In this document: positions 33,622 through 42,547 of the stretch, piece by piece | Position numbering within the stretch: position 1 is the first letter of the stretch | Layout of the letters: every line of letters starts with the position of its first letter | Assembly: GCF_000565285.1 (NCBI RefSeq) | Contig: NZ_APVL01000007.1 | Span: 124,001 to 188,000, forward strand | DNA from: Cytobacillus firmus DS1 | GTDB lineage: Bacteria; Bacillota; Bacilli; Bacillales; Cytobacillaceae | Reading direction: 5' to 3' | DNA length: 64,000 nucleotides | The notes under the pieces: generated by a model | What the model saw: the letters and a program-made list of their open reading frames with translations, nothing else | What the model was told of the DNA's origin: nothing | Database searches by the model: none | Program-made: the position numbers and the translations under genes

Positions 33622-34921
33622 CCTAATAGGTGTCGGCATCGGCCCATTCAATCTCGGCCTTGCCGCCATGATGGAAGAAACAGGAGGAAAGGATGTCCAG
33701 TTTTTTGAACAAAGGTCGGAATTCAATTGGCATAAAGGGATGCTGATCGAGGGAACAACCCTTCAAGTGCCATTTTTCGCTGACTTAATCAGTATGGCCG
33801 ATGTGCAAAGCAGATTTACATATTTAAATTATCTTCAAACCCATAACAGGCTTTACCATTTTTATTTTCTGGAGAAATTTCACATTCCGCGAAAAGAATA
33901 CAATGACTATTGCCGCTGGGTAGCCGGCCAGCTGCCATCCTGCAGATTTGGCTTCCGGGTCGAAAAAATCAGCCCAATAAATGAACTGTATGAAGTTGTT
34001 GTCAGAAATGTGCAAACAGGTGAAGCTGAATTTTACCTGACAAAACATGTCGCAGTCGGAATTGGAACTAGCCCCTCAGTTCCTTCACATCTGGAAGAGC
34101 ATCTGAGTCCACATGTCATGCATTCTTCTCAGTATATGGAGCGTAAAAATGAGCTTGAGCAGGCAGGTTCGATCACTGTAATCGGCTCAGGCCAGAGCGC
34201 AGCCGAGATTTTCTATGATTTGCTGCAGGAGCAGGAGGAAGGTGCCTATGAATTAAATTGGTTCACAAGGTCAAAAGGGTTCTTTCCGATGGAATACAGC
34301 AAATTGGGCCTGGAGTATTTTTCGCCGGATTACATCGATTTCTTTTTCCAGCTTCCTGAGGAAAAGAAGGAGGCTCTGCTCTCTAAGCAGGATCTTCTTT
34401 ACAAGGGAATCAGCATGAATACGATCGCTGATATTTATGACCTTTTGTATGATAAAACAGCTTGCGGGGATAGGCCGCCGATTCATTTGCTCGCCATGAT
34501 AGAACTGGAAGGAATCGAACGAAGGAATGGCACTCATTTGCTGACATTAAAACATTGTGTTTCTGAAGAATTATTTCAGCTGGAGTCAGATTTCGTCATT
34601 TTAGGGACTGGTTATGCACCGTCCATGCCGCATTTTCTTCTCCAGATGCAGGACGAAATCGTTTGGGATGATCATAATCGCTTCAAGGTGATGCGCGATT
34701 ATACTTTGGAGACTAGAACCACGAAAAAAAATAAGATTTTCATCCAAAACGGGGAACTTCATACACATGGCATCGGTGCACCTGACCTTGGGCTAGGGGC
34801 ATACCGGAACGCTGTCATCATCAACCAGGTCTACGGCAGGGAAATCTATCAGGTGAACAAAAAGAATGTATTTCAATCATTTGAAGCGGATGAATCCTGG
34901 AAGACAGCCGCAGTCAGATAA
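33593..34921 (+). CDS. rhbE: Diamine N-hydroxylase (lysine/ornithine N-monooxygenase family)
   Basis: 442 residues; ATG at 33593 follows AAAGGAGATGGAAGG and overlaps the acetyltransferase gene by 29 bases; the frame start at 33560 lacks a site. FAD motif GVGIGPFNLGLA near the N-terminus, NADPH motif VIGSGQSAAEIFYDL, and the C-terminal GTGYAPSMPHFLL and HGIGAPDLGLGAYRNAVI segments define the IucD/RhbE family. It hydroxylates the terminal amine of 1,3-diaminopropane with NADPH and O2. Confidence 0.88.
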   Translation: MSLQQQKVYDLIGVGIGPFNLGLAAMMEETGGKDVQFFEQRSEFNWHKGMLIEGTTLQVPFFADLISMADVQSRFTYLNYLQTHNRLYHFYFLEKFHIPRKEYNDYCRWVAGQLPSCRFGFRVEKISPINELYEVVVRNVQTGEAEFYLTKHVAVGIGTSPSVPSHLEEHLSPHVMHSSQYMERKNELEQAGSITVIGSGQSAAEIFYDLLQEQEEGAYELNWFTRSKGFFPMEYSKLGLEYFSPDYIDFFFQLPEEKKEALLSKQDLLYKGISMNTIADIYDLLYDKTACGDRPPIHLLAMIELEGIERRNGTHLLTLKHCVSEELFQLESDFVILGTGYAPSMPHFLLQMQDEIVWDDHNRFKVMRDYTLETRTTKKNKIFIQNGELHTHGIGAPDLGLGAYRNAVIINQVYGREIYQVNKKNVFQSFEADESWKTAAVR

Positions 34922-34933
34922 AGGAGGAACAGT

Positions 34934-36733
34934 ATGTTATTTATCAATGAAACTGAAGAAATTTTGCAGAAGGAAGTCTGGGAAAAGGTAAATCAAAATC
35001 TGCTGGCCAAAATGCTTTCAGAATTTATGTATGAAGACATGATTCAGCCAGAATTAGAAGACAATGTTTACTATTTACAGACAGCCACAGGCCGCAGGTA
35101 CCGCTTTAAGGCACAAAAACGGTTATTTGACAGTTTTGACATAAAAGCGGATTCCGTTGAAGCCTTTAAAAAGGACGCATGGCAGCCGGCTGTCAATGCG
35201 ATTCAATTTCTCACTGATATCAAGGAGAGTATTGGCATGTCATCCGAAACAGCGGGGCACTTGATCAGGGAATTGAATCATACCCTGATTGCCGATGCAA
35301 ATTTAATGGTACATCACAGAAAAGAAGCTGATGAATTAACGGAACTTGATTATGCGGAATTGGAAGGCGAAATGACCGGCCACCCTTGGATTACCTATAA
35401 CAAAGGACGCATCGGTTTTGGCATGGATGATTACTTAAACTTCGCTCCGGAAAATCACAATGAAACAAAGCTGTTCTGGATAGCGATCCACCGGGGGCGT
35501 GCCCAATTCCAGTCTGTCACTGGGCTAAACTATGAGAAACTGATTCAGAATGAACTTGGTGATGAAATGACCAGAAATTTTTCAGACATCGTCAGAAAAT
35601 ATGGTTTGAATCCCTCAGAATACTTTTTTATGCCGGTGCATGAATGGCAATGGAAAAACATTCTGATCCAAAACTTCCCGGAAGATTTGGCAAATAAAAA
35701 AATGATCCCTCTTGAAGAAGGGACAGACCATTATCTGCCCCAGCAGTCCATACGGACATTTGTGAATATGAGTGATAAGAGGAAACACCATGTGAAGCTT
35801 CCGATGAGCATTTTAAATACACTGGTCTACCGCGGGCTTCCTTCCGAACGGACGGTAATTGCCCCGCAGGTTACGGCCTTTATTAAAGGAATTTTTGAGA
35901 ATGACAGCTTCTTAAAGGAAGAGTGTGAGGTTGTGCTGCCGGGGGAAATCGCTAGCATCAATGTCGATCACCCTTATTACAATTCTTTAAATGGAGCACC
36001 TTATCAGTACAATGAAATGCTCGGCGCCATTTGGCGGGAAAGCATCTATGCGTATTTGAAGGAAGGGGAAAAACCGATTACCCTTGCAGCTCTGCATCAC
36101 GAAGATGCCTATGGAAAACCGTTTGTTCATAGTCTGATAGAGAAGTCAGGAATCAGCGCGAATGAGTGGATGAAGCAGTTTTTCAATGTCGTCATGCCGC
36201 CCCTGCTGCATTTCCTTTATCAGTATGGAACCGTCTTCTCCCCACATGGGCAAAACACCATTCTTATCTTAAAAGATTCACAGCCCGTGAGATTGGCAGT
36301 TAAAGATTATGTAGATGACGTTAATATATCAGACCAGCCATTTCAGGAGCTTTCCGGGCTGGATGAGAACCTGAAAGCTGTGCTGCGCAGTGAACCGCCT
36401 GAGGGTCTTACACAATTTATTTTTACCGGCCTGTTTATCTGCCACCTCCGCTATTTATCAAACGTGCTGATCAATCATAACTTGATGGAGGAAAATACAT
36501 TCTGGTCCTATCTGGCAGAAGCTATTCAGGATTATCAGGCAAAGTTCCCGCAGCTTGAAGAACGGTTCAAGTTGTTTGATTTCTTCAAGCCGGAGCTGAC
36601 CAAACTCTGCTTGAACCGGAACCGCATGGTTGACTATGGCTACGGTGATGGGGAAGACCGGCCGCATGCCTCTGAATTTGGAAAAGTGCGCAATGCTTTA
36701 TATGATATTAAGGAAGAAAGGATTATGGCGTAA
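34934..36733 (+). CDS. rhbF: IucA/IucC-family NIS siderophore synthetase (second)
   Basis: 599 residues, ATG after AAAGGAGGAACAGT. MTGHPWITYNKGRIGFG, PVHEWQWKNIL, QQSIRTFVNMSD, KLPMSILNTLVYRGLPSER and YGTVFSPHGQNT are the conserved synthetase blocks; it ends with the usual ~100-residue C-terminal domain. It should attach the second hydroxamate arm to citrate, completing schizokinen. Last gene of the operon; no exporter, receptor lipoprotein or permease gene is adjacent, so uptake genes must lie elsewhere. Confidence 0.88.
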   Translation: MLFINETEEILQKEVWEKVNQNLLAKMLSEFMYEDMIQPELEDNVYYLQTATGRRYRFKAQKRLFDSFDIKADSVEAFKKDAWQPAVNAIQFLTDIKESIGMSSETAGHLIRELNHTLIADANLMVHHRKEADELTELDYAELEGEMTGHPWITYNKGRIGFGMDDYLNFAPENHNETKLFWIAIHRGRAQFQSVTGLNYEKLIQNELGDEMTRNFSDIVRKYGLNPSEYFFMPVHEWQWKNILIQNFPEDLANKKMIPLEEGTDHYLPQQSIRTFVNMSDKRKHHVKLPMSILNTLVYRGLPSERTVIAPQVTAFIKGIFENDSFLKEECEVVLPGEIASINVDHPYYNSLNGAPYQYNEMLGAIWRESIYAYLKEGEKPITLAALHHEDAYGKPFVHSLIEKSGISANEWMKQFFNVVMPPLLHFLYQYGTVFSPHGQNTILILKDSQPVRLAVKDYVDDVNISDQPFQELSGLDENLKAVLRSEPPEGLTQFIFTGLFICHLRYLSNVLINHNLMEENTFWSYLAEAIQDYQAKFPQLEERFKLFDFFKPELTKLCLNRNRMVDYGYGDGEDRPHASEFGKVRNALYDIKEERIMA

Positions 36734-36820
36734 CAGAGTATAAACTTCTAAAGTTAGTAAACTGTCCAGCTCCAGGCGCATTGCGCTTTCATTTACCCCT
36801 TTAAATCAGCAAATTAATCA

Positions 36821-36849
36821 TTGACATAAAATACAGAAACATGCATAAT
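36821..36849 (+). promoter_or_regulatory. Promoter of the T-box-proBA transcript
   Basis: TTGACA (36821-36826), 17-base spacer, CATAAT (36844-36849); transcription would start near 36856. Confidence 0.7.
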
Positions 36850-36855
36850 AATTCT

Positions 36856-37118
36856 AATATTATGAAAACATTAACAGCATTGACAGGGAATCAGTAAATA
36901 GAACTCAGGCAAGAAGAGAGCGGGATTCACCGGCTGAAAGATCCTGCAGCCTGCAAAGCTATTGAACCTAGCCCTTGAGCTGCCAGGCAAACCTGGCCGA
37001 ATTTCCTGCGTTAAAGGATTTCCAAAGCGGGCACTTGCTGTGTGAAGTGCCAATAAAGGTGGTACCGCGAAAGACAAAGCTCTTCCGTCCTTTTTTTAGG
37101 GATGGGAGGGCTTTTTTT
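36856..37118 (+). promoter_or_regulatory. T-box riboswitch, proline specifier (CCU), upstream of proBA
   Basis: The T-box sequence AAAGGTGGTACCGCG lies at 37055-37069, followed by an intrinsic terminator (37078-37118, AGCTCTTCC...GGGAGGGCT plus T run). Stem I features are AGTA, the AGAGAG GA motif, and the specifier loop GAA-CCT-A with proline codon CCT at 36967-36969. Uncharged tRNA-Pro would stabilise the antiterminator and switch on proBA when proline is short. Confidence 0.93.
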
Positions 37119-37140
37119 ATTTATAAAGGTGGTGGTAAAT

Positions 37141-38271
37141 GTGAAAAGGGAACGGATTGTCGTCAAGATCGGAAGCAGCTCGCTGACAAATATGAATGGC
37201 GGACTTTGTATTGAAAAGCTGGAGGAACACGCAGCTGCCCTTTCCCTGCTGAAAGAGAAGGGGCATGAAGTGATATTAATATCATCCGGGGCCGTCGCCG
37301 CAGGGTTTGCGGATCTTGGCTATCCTTCACGCCCGGTGACGATCGCCGGAAAACAGGCCGCCGCAGCTGTCGGTCAAGGGCTGTTAATGCAGGGATATAC
37401 CGAAGAATTTAAAAAGCATGGAATCGTAGCGGCGCAATTGCTGCTGACCAGACAAAACTTCCTGCACAAGGAGCAATATCAAAATGCATATGCCACATTG
37501 TCTGAACTATTGAAGCGGAATGTGCTCCCGATCATTAACGAAAATGATTCTGTATCGATTGAGGAGCTGGCCTTTGGTGATAACGATATGCTGTCAGCAC
37601 TTGTCTGCGGGCTGGTACAGGCACACCGCCTGATCATCCTGACAGATGTGAATGGAATTTATGATGCCAATCCCCGCACTCATTCAGAAGCAAAAAAGTT
37701 CAATTTTATAACAGAAATAACTGAAGACTTGCTGAATGCTGCCGCGGGCTCAGGCTCAAAGGTGGGAACCGGCGGAATGGTGACAAAGCTTGCGGCGGCA
37801 AGGACAGCTTTGGCTCTGGGTGTGCAGGTTTTCATAGGCGAGGGGCATGGCGCGGAAAAGCTGATTGAGATTCTTGAAGGCAAAGGGGATGGGACTTATA
37901 TCGGCACGGGGTCACAGCCGAGTGTCAAAACCTCCAAGCAGTGGCTTGCGCTGCACTCTGTTCCGAATGGGAAAATTGAAGTGGATCACGGAGCTGCACA
38001 TGCCATATTAACTCAGGGAAAAAGCCTTCTGCCTGCAGGAGTGACCAGCATAATAGGCCATTTTCAAATTCAGGATGTCGTAGAAGTGATAGGTCCAAAA
38101 GGGGATTTGATCGGCAAGGGGCAGGTTAATTTTTCATCCGATGAGCTGCGGGCTATTAAAGGGCTATCCAGTGCGGAAGCCATGCAGCTGGCCGGGAGTG
38201 ACAGCCGGGTTGTCATTCACCGGGATCACTGGGTAACCCAAAAAAGAAAGGAGAAAAGTTCATGGAGTTAA
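37141..38271 (+). CDS. proB: Glutamate 5-kinase
   Basis: 376 residues from GTG at 37141 ([17 protein letters not shown]), preceded by AAAGGTGGTGGTAAAT. The in-frame start at 37102 lies in the T-box terminator and is rejected. Amino-acid-kinase domain (about 1-255: [59 protein letters not shown]) plus C-terminal PUA domain (about 275-360). It phosphorylates glutamate to gamma-glutamyl phosphate, the first step of proline synthesis. Controlled by the T-box, and overlaps proA by 10 bases. Confidence 0.95.
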   Translation: MKRERIVVKIGSSSLTNMNGGLCIEKLEEHAAALSLLKEKGHEVILISSGAVAAGFADLGYPSRPVTIAGKQAAAAVGQGLLMQGYTEEFKKHGIVAAQLLLTRQNFLHKEQYQNAYATLSELLKRNVLPIINENDSVSIEELAFGDNDMLSALVCGLVQAHRLIILTDVNGIYDANPRTHSEAKKFNFITEITEDLLNAAAGSGSKVGTGGMVTKLAAARTALALGVQVFIGEGHGAEKLIEILEGKGDGTYIGTGSQPSVKTSKQWLALHSVPNGKIEVDHGAAHAILTQGKSLLPAGVTSIIGHFQIQDVVEVIGPKGDLIGKGQVNFSSDELRAIKGLSSAEAMQLAGSDSRVVIHRDHWVTQKRKEKSSWS

Positions 38272-39494
38272 TTCATAAAGGCAAAAAAGCGAAAAAGGCA
38301 GCTGCAGAGCTGGCGAAAAAAACGACAATGCAAAAGAATCATGCGCTTGAACTGATCTCAGGGCAGCTGATGCAGGAGAAGAATTTTATTTTAGAAGAAA
38401 ATGGGAAAGACCTGGACGCAGGAAAGAAAAATGGAATGAGTGATGCTTTATTAGACCGTCTGCGTTTAAATGAAGCCCGGCTTCAGGATATGGCGGACGC
38501 ACTACTCCAACTTACTCATCTGGACGATCCGGTTGGGGAGGTTTTATCCTCATGGGAACGTCCGAACGGTCTCGCCATTACACAAGTAAGGGTCCCGCTT
38601 GGAGTTGTCGGCATGATCTATGAAGCTCGTCCAAACGTCACGGTCGATGCATCCAGCTTATGTTTGAAGACAGGTAATGCTGTTATCCTGCGCGGAAGTT
38701 CAACTGCCATTCATTCAAATAAAGCCATTGTGAAGGTCATTCATCATGCCCTGGAAAAGAGCGACTTGCCGTCTGATGCTGTGCAGCTTATTGAGGATAC
38801 GAGCCGCGAAACTGCTTCAGCTATGTTCAAACTGAACGATTACCTGGATGTCCTGATTCCGCGTGGAGGGGCAAAGCTAATTAAGACAGTAGTTGAACAT
38901 TCCACAGTTCCGGTACTTGAGACAGGTGCCGGCAATTGCCATATCTATATTGATGAAAGTGCTGATAAGGAAATGGCGATTAGCATAGCGGTTAATGCCA
39001 AAACACAGCGTCCGTCCGTTTGCAATGCCTGCGAAACGATCCTTGTTCACAGAGAGTGGGAGGGGCTGGACGATCTGGTGAATGCATTAAATGAAAAAGG
39101 GGTTGTGATTCATGGCGGTGAAGGTGTCGGCGGGGAAGGAATCATCCCGGCCGTGGAAGAGGATTGGGCCGCTGAATATTTAGGGCTGGAAGTCGCATTG
39201 AAAGTGACGAAAAGCGTGGACGAGGCTATTACTCATATCAACCGCTTTGGCACAAAACATTCAGAAGCGATTATTTCTTCAAACATAAAAAGTGTGGAAA
39301 AATTCCTGAATGAAGTCGATGCAGCTGCAGTTTACCATAATGCATCCACCCGTTTCACAGATGGCTTCGAGTTTGGCTTCGGCGCTGAAATCGGCATCAG
39401 CACCCAAAAGCTCCATGCCCGGGGTCCGATGGGGCTGCCGGCTCTGACATCGACGAAATTTATTGTGAAAGGGAATGGGCAGGTGAAGAAGTAA
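38262..39494 (+). CDS. proA: Gamma-glutamyl phosphate reductase
   Basis: 410 residues, ATG preceded by AAAGGAGAAAAGTTC inside the end of proB. ALDH-superfamily fold with catalytic Cys in [26 protein letters not shown], and the terminal [30 protein letters not shown] signature. It reduces gamma-glutamyl phosphate to glutamate semialdehyde with NADPH. Translationally coupled to proB. Confidence 0.95.
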   Translation: MELIHKGKKAKKAAAELAKKTTMQKNHALELISGQLMQEKNFILEENGKDLDAGKKNGMSDALLDRLRLNEARLQDMADALLQLTHLDDPVGEVLSSWERPNGLAITQVRVPLGVVGMIYEARPNVTVDASSLCLKTGNAVILRGSSTAIHSNKAIVKVIHHALEKSDLPSDAVQLIEDTSRETASAMFKLNDYLDVLIPRGGAKLIKTVVEHSTVPVLETGAGNCHIYIDESADKEMAISIAVNAKTQRPSVCNACETILVHREWEGLDDLVNALNEKGVVIHGGEGVGGEGIIPAVEEDWAAEYLGLEVALKVTKSVDEAITHINRFGTKHSEAIISSNIKSVEKFLNEVDAAAVYHNASTRFTDGFEFGFGAEIGISTQKLHARGPMGLPALTSTKFIVKGNGQVKK

Positions 39495-39548
39495 GCGGGA
39501 TTTATGGTCATTTAGGCAGTCGAATAATCTTCATGCCCCCATGATTCA

Positions 39549-39916
39549 TTGTGAAAAAAATCAATTGAAACAGGTATTCCTGAATATCATTAAGAATCGC
39601 TTGAAGCCATGCCAGACGGCGGCCAATTAACGATTAAAGTCATGAAAAAGACCGGCAATACCGTTTCCGTTCAATTCATCGATCAAGGGGTTGGCATTTT
39701 GGAAGATCGGATTTCAAGCCTGGGGGAACCTTTTATACAACAAAGGAAAAAGGAACCGGGCTGGGTCTGATGATTTGCTATAAAATTATCGAAAACCATA
39801 ATGGCCGCTTAACCATCGAAAGCAAAGTGGGGGAAGGCCCGAAGATGGAAATTGAACTTCCATTTGAGGGTGCTAATTTAGAAGGCAAAGAAAATAGAAA
39901 AAACGGTCTGATCTAG
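39549..39916 (+). pseudogene. Remnant of a sensor histidine kinase (ATPase domain), two frameshifts
   Basis: Downstream of proA the DNA encodes, across three frames, the C-terminal HATPase of a PAS/sporulation-type kinase. N box: EKNQLKQVFLNIIKN, then after a one-base loss near 39601, LEAMPDGGQLTIKVMKKTG and DQGVGI (G1), LGEPF; after a second one-base loss near 39733, TTKEKGTGLGLMICYKIIENHNG (G2) and GEGPKMEIELP. The dimerisation and sensory parts and any start codon are missing. The tail frame ends at TAG 39914-39916. Clearly non-functional as written. Confidence 0.85.
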
Positions 39917-40013
39917 AGAGCTGGCAGTGCATGTAAAATGCGCTGTCTTTTTTTCCGCAGCAAAAGTGTCACTTGCATAGAATGCTATAATAATAGTAAA
40001 TAAATTAAATACG

Positions 40014-41093
40014 GTGATTATAGTGTTATATTTCCTTTTGCTCGGCTTTCTTTTTATTGGGGCTGTTTTATTTATCATACTTAAAAAAATTAATATCAAT
40101 ACGGCTGCCATGGCGGCTGTGATGGCATTTGGCATCGTGACACAGGGCGTTTTGCTCAATTTTTTCGGGATGCCTTTCTTTTTGGGAAGCTTCGGCAAGA
40201 TTCTCAGCATAGCTGATTTAGCTTTATGGCTGGCATTCCTCGTATCCATTGGAATGACCATTCTTAAAGGAGAGTTCAGGAGGCTGCATTATGCTAATCC
40301 CATTAATCGTTTTGGCATCGGAACCTGGGTGGCCGGCACTTCGATTTGCGGCACTTTGTTCTCCAGGCAATTTGGAGCAGGTGCGGAAGCCCAGGCGCTG
40401 GCGATCCTGAATGCAGGATTATGGGTTATTTATATTTGGATTAGCTTTAAAGGTTTCAAGGAGCTGGGAGCTGCACCTTTTGGCCGGCAGGCACATGGAG
40501 TTCTGCTGCTGACCACGGTCAGCACACAGTCACTTGTGCTCCTTTTTAATACTGTTTTTAAAGAGGTTCCTGTCTTATTGAATGCCGTTCTTATTATTAC
40601 TGGATTGCTCCTTTATTTTATCAGTGCCTGGTTTATTCTGAAGCGTTATGCTTCGCGCGACTGGAATTTAGCGAAAGACTGGAATAATACCAATTGTATT
40701 TTTCACGGCGCGTTATCGATCAGCGGGCTTGCCATGTTCAAATCCGGTATCGCTGCAGGTCCGATTGTTTTGTGGTTTTGGCTGGCTGTTTTCCTGATCT
40801 TCATGATCGTAGAGTCTATTGAAATCATAAGACTTGCAGGTCGCATTCGTATTTATGGCTTAAAAGAAGGCATCTTCACCTACGATGTGACACAGTGGAG
40901 CCGAATCTTCACTTTTGCGATGTTCTTTACGTTTACCTTTTTCATAGAAAGCCCTTTGCAGGCTGTTATCCTGAATACAGGCATCTGGATCATTTTATTG
41001 TTACTTGTCGTTGAAATATATTTAAGTGCTGATGCATTAAGAAGGAGGCATGTCCGGATTCCTGCCGGATTCAGAAAGGAAAGTTCGGCCTAA
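40014..41093 (+). CDS. Polytopic membrane protein, possible TDT/SLAC1-like transporter
   Basis: 359 residues, about ten hydrophobic segments, with conserved-looking loops NPINRFGIGTWVAGTSICGTLFSRQFG and NNTNCIFHGALSISGLA. The ten-helix layout and the NPINRFGIGTW segment are reminiscent of tellurite-resistance/dicarboxylate/anion-channel (TDT) proteins, but the match is not strong enough to assert. GTG at 40014 has only a weak site; GTG at 40023 is an alternative start. Monocistronic; a short repeat tract and a strong terminator follow. Confidence 0.6.
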   Translation: MIIVLYFLLLGFLFIGAVLFIILKKININTAAMAAVMAFGIVTQGVLLNFFGMPFFLGSFGKILSIADLALWLAFLVSIGMTILKGEFRRLHYANPINRFGIGTWVAGTSICGTLFSRQFGAGAEAQALAILNAGLWVIYIWISFKGFKELGAAPFGRQAHGVLLLTTVSTQSLVLLFNTVFKEVPVLLNAVLIITGLLLYFISAWFILKRYASRDWNLAKDWNNTNCIFHGALSISGLAMFKSGIAAGPIVLWFWLAVFLIFMIVESIEIIRLAGRIRIYGLKEGIFTYDVTQWSRIFTFAMFFTFTFFIESPLQAVILNTGIWIILLLLVVEIYLSADALRRRHVRIPAGFRKESSA

Positions 41094-41100
41094 GTGCAAA

Positions 41101-41172
41101 CGCACATAAATAAATAGGGCTATACGAAAGTAAATAGGTCGATACAAAAGTAAATTCAGGTTATGCGAAAAT
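41101..41172 (+). repeat. Short degenerate tandem repeats, period 20-21 bp
   Basis: After the word CGCACATAAA (41101-41110) come three imperfect units starting at 41112, 41132 and 41152, each built as AAATAGG-N2-ATACGAAAGT or a close variant. They lie between the membrane-protein stop and its terminator. Confidence 0.55.
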
Positions 41173-41194
41173 AAGTATAATCCCGGAGACGGAA

Positions 41195-41239
41195 AAGAGC
41201 CAGCCGCATGCAATTCTGCAATGCGGCCGGCTCTTTTTA
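41195..41239 (+). terminator. Strong terminator before the toxin gene
   Basis: AAGAGCC-A-GCCGCAT pairs with ATGCGGC-C-GGCTCTT, followed by five T residues. Confidence 0.88.
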
Positions 41240-41331
41240 GGCCTTTTGAACGGATTTTCAATTAGGCACTTATCCTGAGTATAGGACAAGTTTGCTTCCG
41301 GGAAGGCTGAAGGTAAGGAGGCGATGTATAA

Positions 41332-41424
41332 ATGGGTACCTTTGAAGTGTTGTCTTTGATGATCAGTTTCGGTATGTTTGTTATCGCCATGCTCCAGTTC
41401 ACAGATAGAGACAGGAATTCATGA
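41332..41424 (+). CDS. Putative holin-like type I toxin (30 residues)
   Basis: MGTFEVLSLMISFGMFVIAML followed by a short charged tail (QFTDRDRNS). The single membrane helix after an xTFEVLSLMI start is the hallmark of the small Bacillus holin-like toxin family (TxpA/Hol_Tox type). TAAGGAGG lies 11 bases upstream, and an intrinsic terminator begins at the stop codon, so the transcript is very short. Type I toxins of this group are silenced by an antisense RNA overlapping the 3' end; I cannot confirm a minus-strand promoter. Too short for ordinary ORF calling. Confidence 0.7.
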   Translation: MGTFEVLSLMISFGMFVIAMLQFTDRDRNS

Positions 41425-41448
41425 ACACGCTCTCAAGCGTGTTTTTTT
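41425..41448 (+). terminator. Terminator of the holin-like toxin gene
   Basis: ACACGC/GCGTGT stem with a TCTCAA loop and seven T residues, immediately after the toxin stop. Confidence 0.85.
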
Positions 41449-41453
41449 CGTCT

Positions 41454-41966
41454 TTATTTGGAAAGCCCCTCGTATTCTTTCTTAATATCTTCTGCGGTTT
41501 TATCGATTTCTTCTCCCCAATGGTCATTAACCTTGTTGAACACAATATTGCCTTTTTCATTCATTAAAGCATAGCCTCTATAGGCTGATTCGCCATTTTT
41601 CATATCGGCCCTTTCAATGAGCTCCATTTCAGGGTCTGAGACAAACGGGAGGCTGTGCCCCATCTTTTCTTCCAAAGCCTGATAAAGCTCAAGCTGCTGC
41701 TCAGGCTGATCATTGCTGACGATGTACATATTGGCATCCAAATCCTCAAATTTATCCATATTCTGATGCAGCTCGACCAGCTGCTGCTGACAGAGTCCTC
41801 AGGTGTATGTTGTGATAAAGAAGAAGACACTTGGCTTGTCCTGCGGGAAGGTAATATCATTGCCGGTTTGGTCCTTTAAGGTGATTGCTTCCTGTGCCTG
41901 ATCTTTACCGCAGGCTGTCAGAACAAGAAGAACGATTGCTAATAAAAACATGAACTTTTTCTTCAT
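41454..41966 (-). CDS. Candidate selenocysteine-containing redoxin lipoprotein (in-frame TGA at codon 56)
   Basis: Read through one TGA, the frame gives 170 residues. ATG at 41966 has GGAG at good spacing. Residues 1-19 are a lipoprotein signal peptide with lipobox LTAC. The redoxin (AhpC/TSA/TlpA-like) domain follows: TLKDQTGNDITFPQDKPSVFFFITTYT-[TGA]-GLCQQQLVELHQNMDKF. The TGA (41801-41799) falls exactly where this family has the first Cys of CxxC (peroxidatic TxxC), giving UxxC if read as selenocysteine. No other stop or frameshift interrupts it. A hairpin with a GGUC loop follows the codon at the spacing of bacterial SECIS elements. The alternative is a Cys-to-stop mutation with a dead gene. 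Selenocysteine machinery is not visible here. Confidence 0.65.
41762..41794 (-). promoter_or_regulatory. SECIS-like hairpin in the coding region after the in-frame TGA
   Basis: On the minus strand CAGCU-(GGUCG)-AGCUG (41783-41769) forms a perfect 5-bp stem with a loop starting GG, 20 bases after the UGA. A lower UCUG/CAGA helix extends it across an internal loop. Bacterial SECIS elements need an apical loop with G in its first two positions, about 16-37 bases after UGA; the E. coli fdhF loop is GGUCU. Confidence 0.55.
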
Positions 41967-42060
41967 ATGATCTCCATTTCCTTGAAGTTATTATCTTATC
42001 ATTATGGAGGACTTTTTCGTTTTTCTCAATTAAAATGCACGATTGAGCGCTTAAATCTAA

Positions 42061-42095
42061 AAAAACACACTCCTTTTTACAAGAGTGTGCGTTTT
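42061..42095 (-). terminator. Terminator of the Spo0E-like gene
   Basis: CACACTC/GAGTGTG stem; on the minus strand it is followed by a run of T residues (plus-strand A run 42058-42065). Confidence 0.75.
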
Positions 42096-42115
42096 ATGAA
42101 ATATTGAGGGTTGTT

Positions 42116-42289
42116 CTAATGGATGAGCTTGCTTCGCTGCACTTTATAGATGAGCTTATCGAGCTCCTCTGAGTACATGAGCGTTTCAGGGTGTGACAAT
42201 CCCTTGTTTTTTCCAACAGAAATCATCTTTTTGCGCAAGATATCGATGTCGTGATGAAGTTTTTTTATAGCAGTCGAAGGTGCAGTCAT
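42116..42289 (-). CDS. Spo0E-like aspartyl-phosphate phosphatase
   Basis: 57 residues, ATG at 42289 after AGGAGCCGAATCA. The family pattern is clear: LHHDIDILRKKMISVGKNKGLSHPETLMYSEELDKLIYKVQ, with SEELD matching the Spo0E SQELD signature in a two-helix hairpin. Such proteins dephosphorylate Spo0A~P and delay sporulation. Monocistronic with a terminator. Another family member is encoded at 56612-56794. Confidence 0.85.
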   Translation of the reverse strand: MTAPSTAIKKLHHDIDILRKKMISVGKNKGLSHPETLMYSEELDKLIYKVQRSKLIH

Positions 42290-42547
42290 TGATTCGGCTC
42301 CTATTCGGGATTAAATAATAAATAATATATTCTATTATCGACAAATTAAACGGCAAATAAACAGATTCGACAAAACTTATAAAAAGATTACAAGTTTCTA
42401 CAATGGTAAATGAGTCCCATTCAGAAAGGCTTGTATTAATATTTCTGTAATCTATTATTCTTCCAGGTTTTACATAAAAATATAACAGGGTTAATATTTC
42501 GTCACTATTCTTAATGTGTAAACCATTATAGATAGGGGATGGAAACA

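Noticed and set aside
41655..41879. Plus-strand 74-codon ORF covering the region of the in-frame TGA
   Set aside because: It has no RBS or recognisable product, while the opposite strand has a signal peptide, redoxin motifs and an RBS; it is an antisense shadow.
42450..42520. PhoP boxes upstream of glpQ (TTTACA, TATAACA, TTAATA)
   Set aside because: The words are present but not at the regular ~11-bp spacing of Pho boxes; not strong enough to report as a site.
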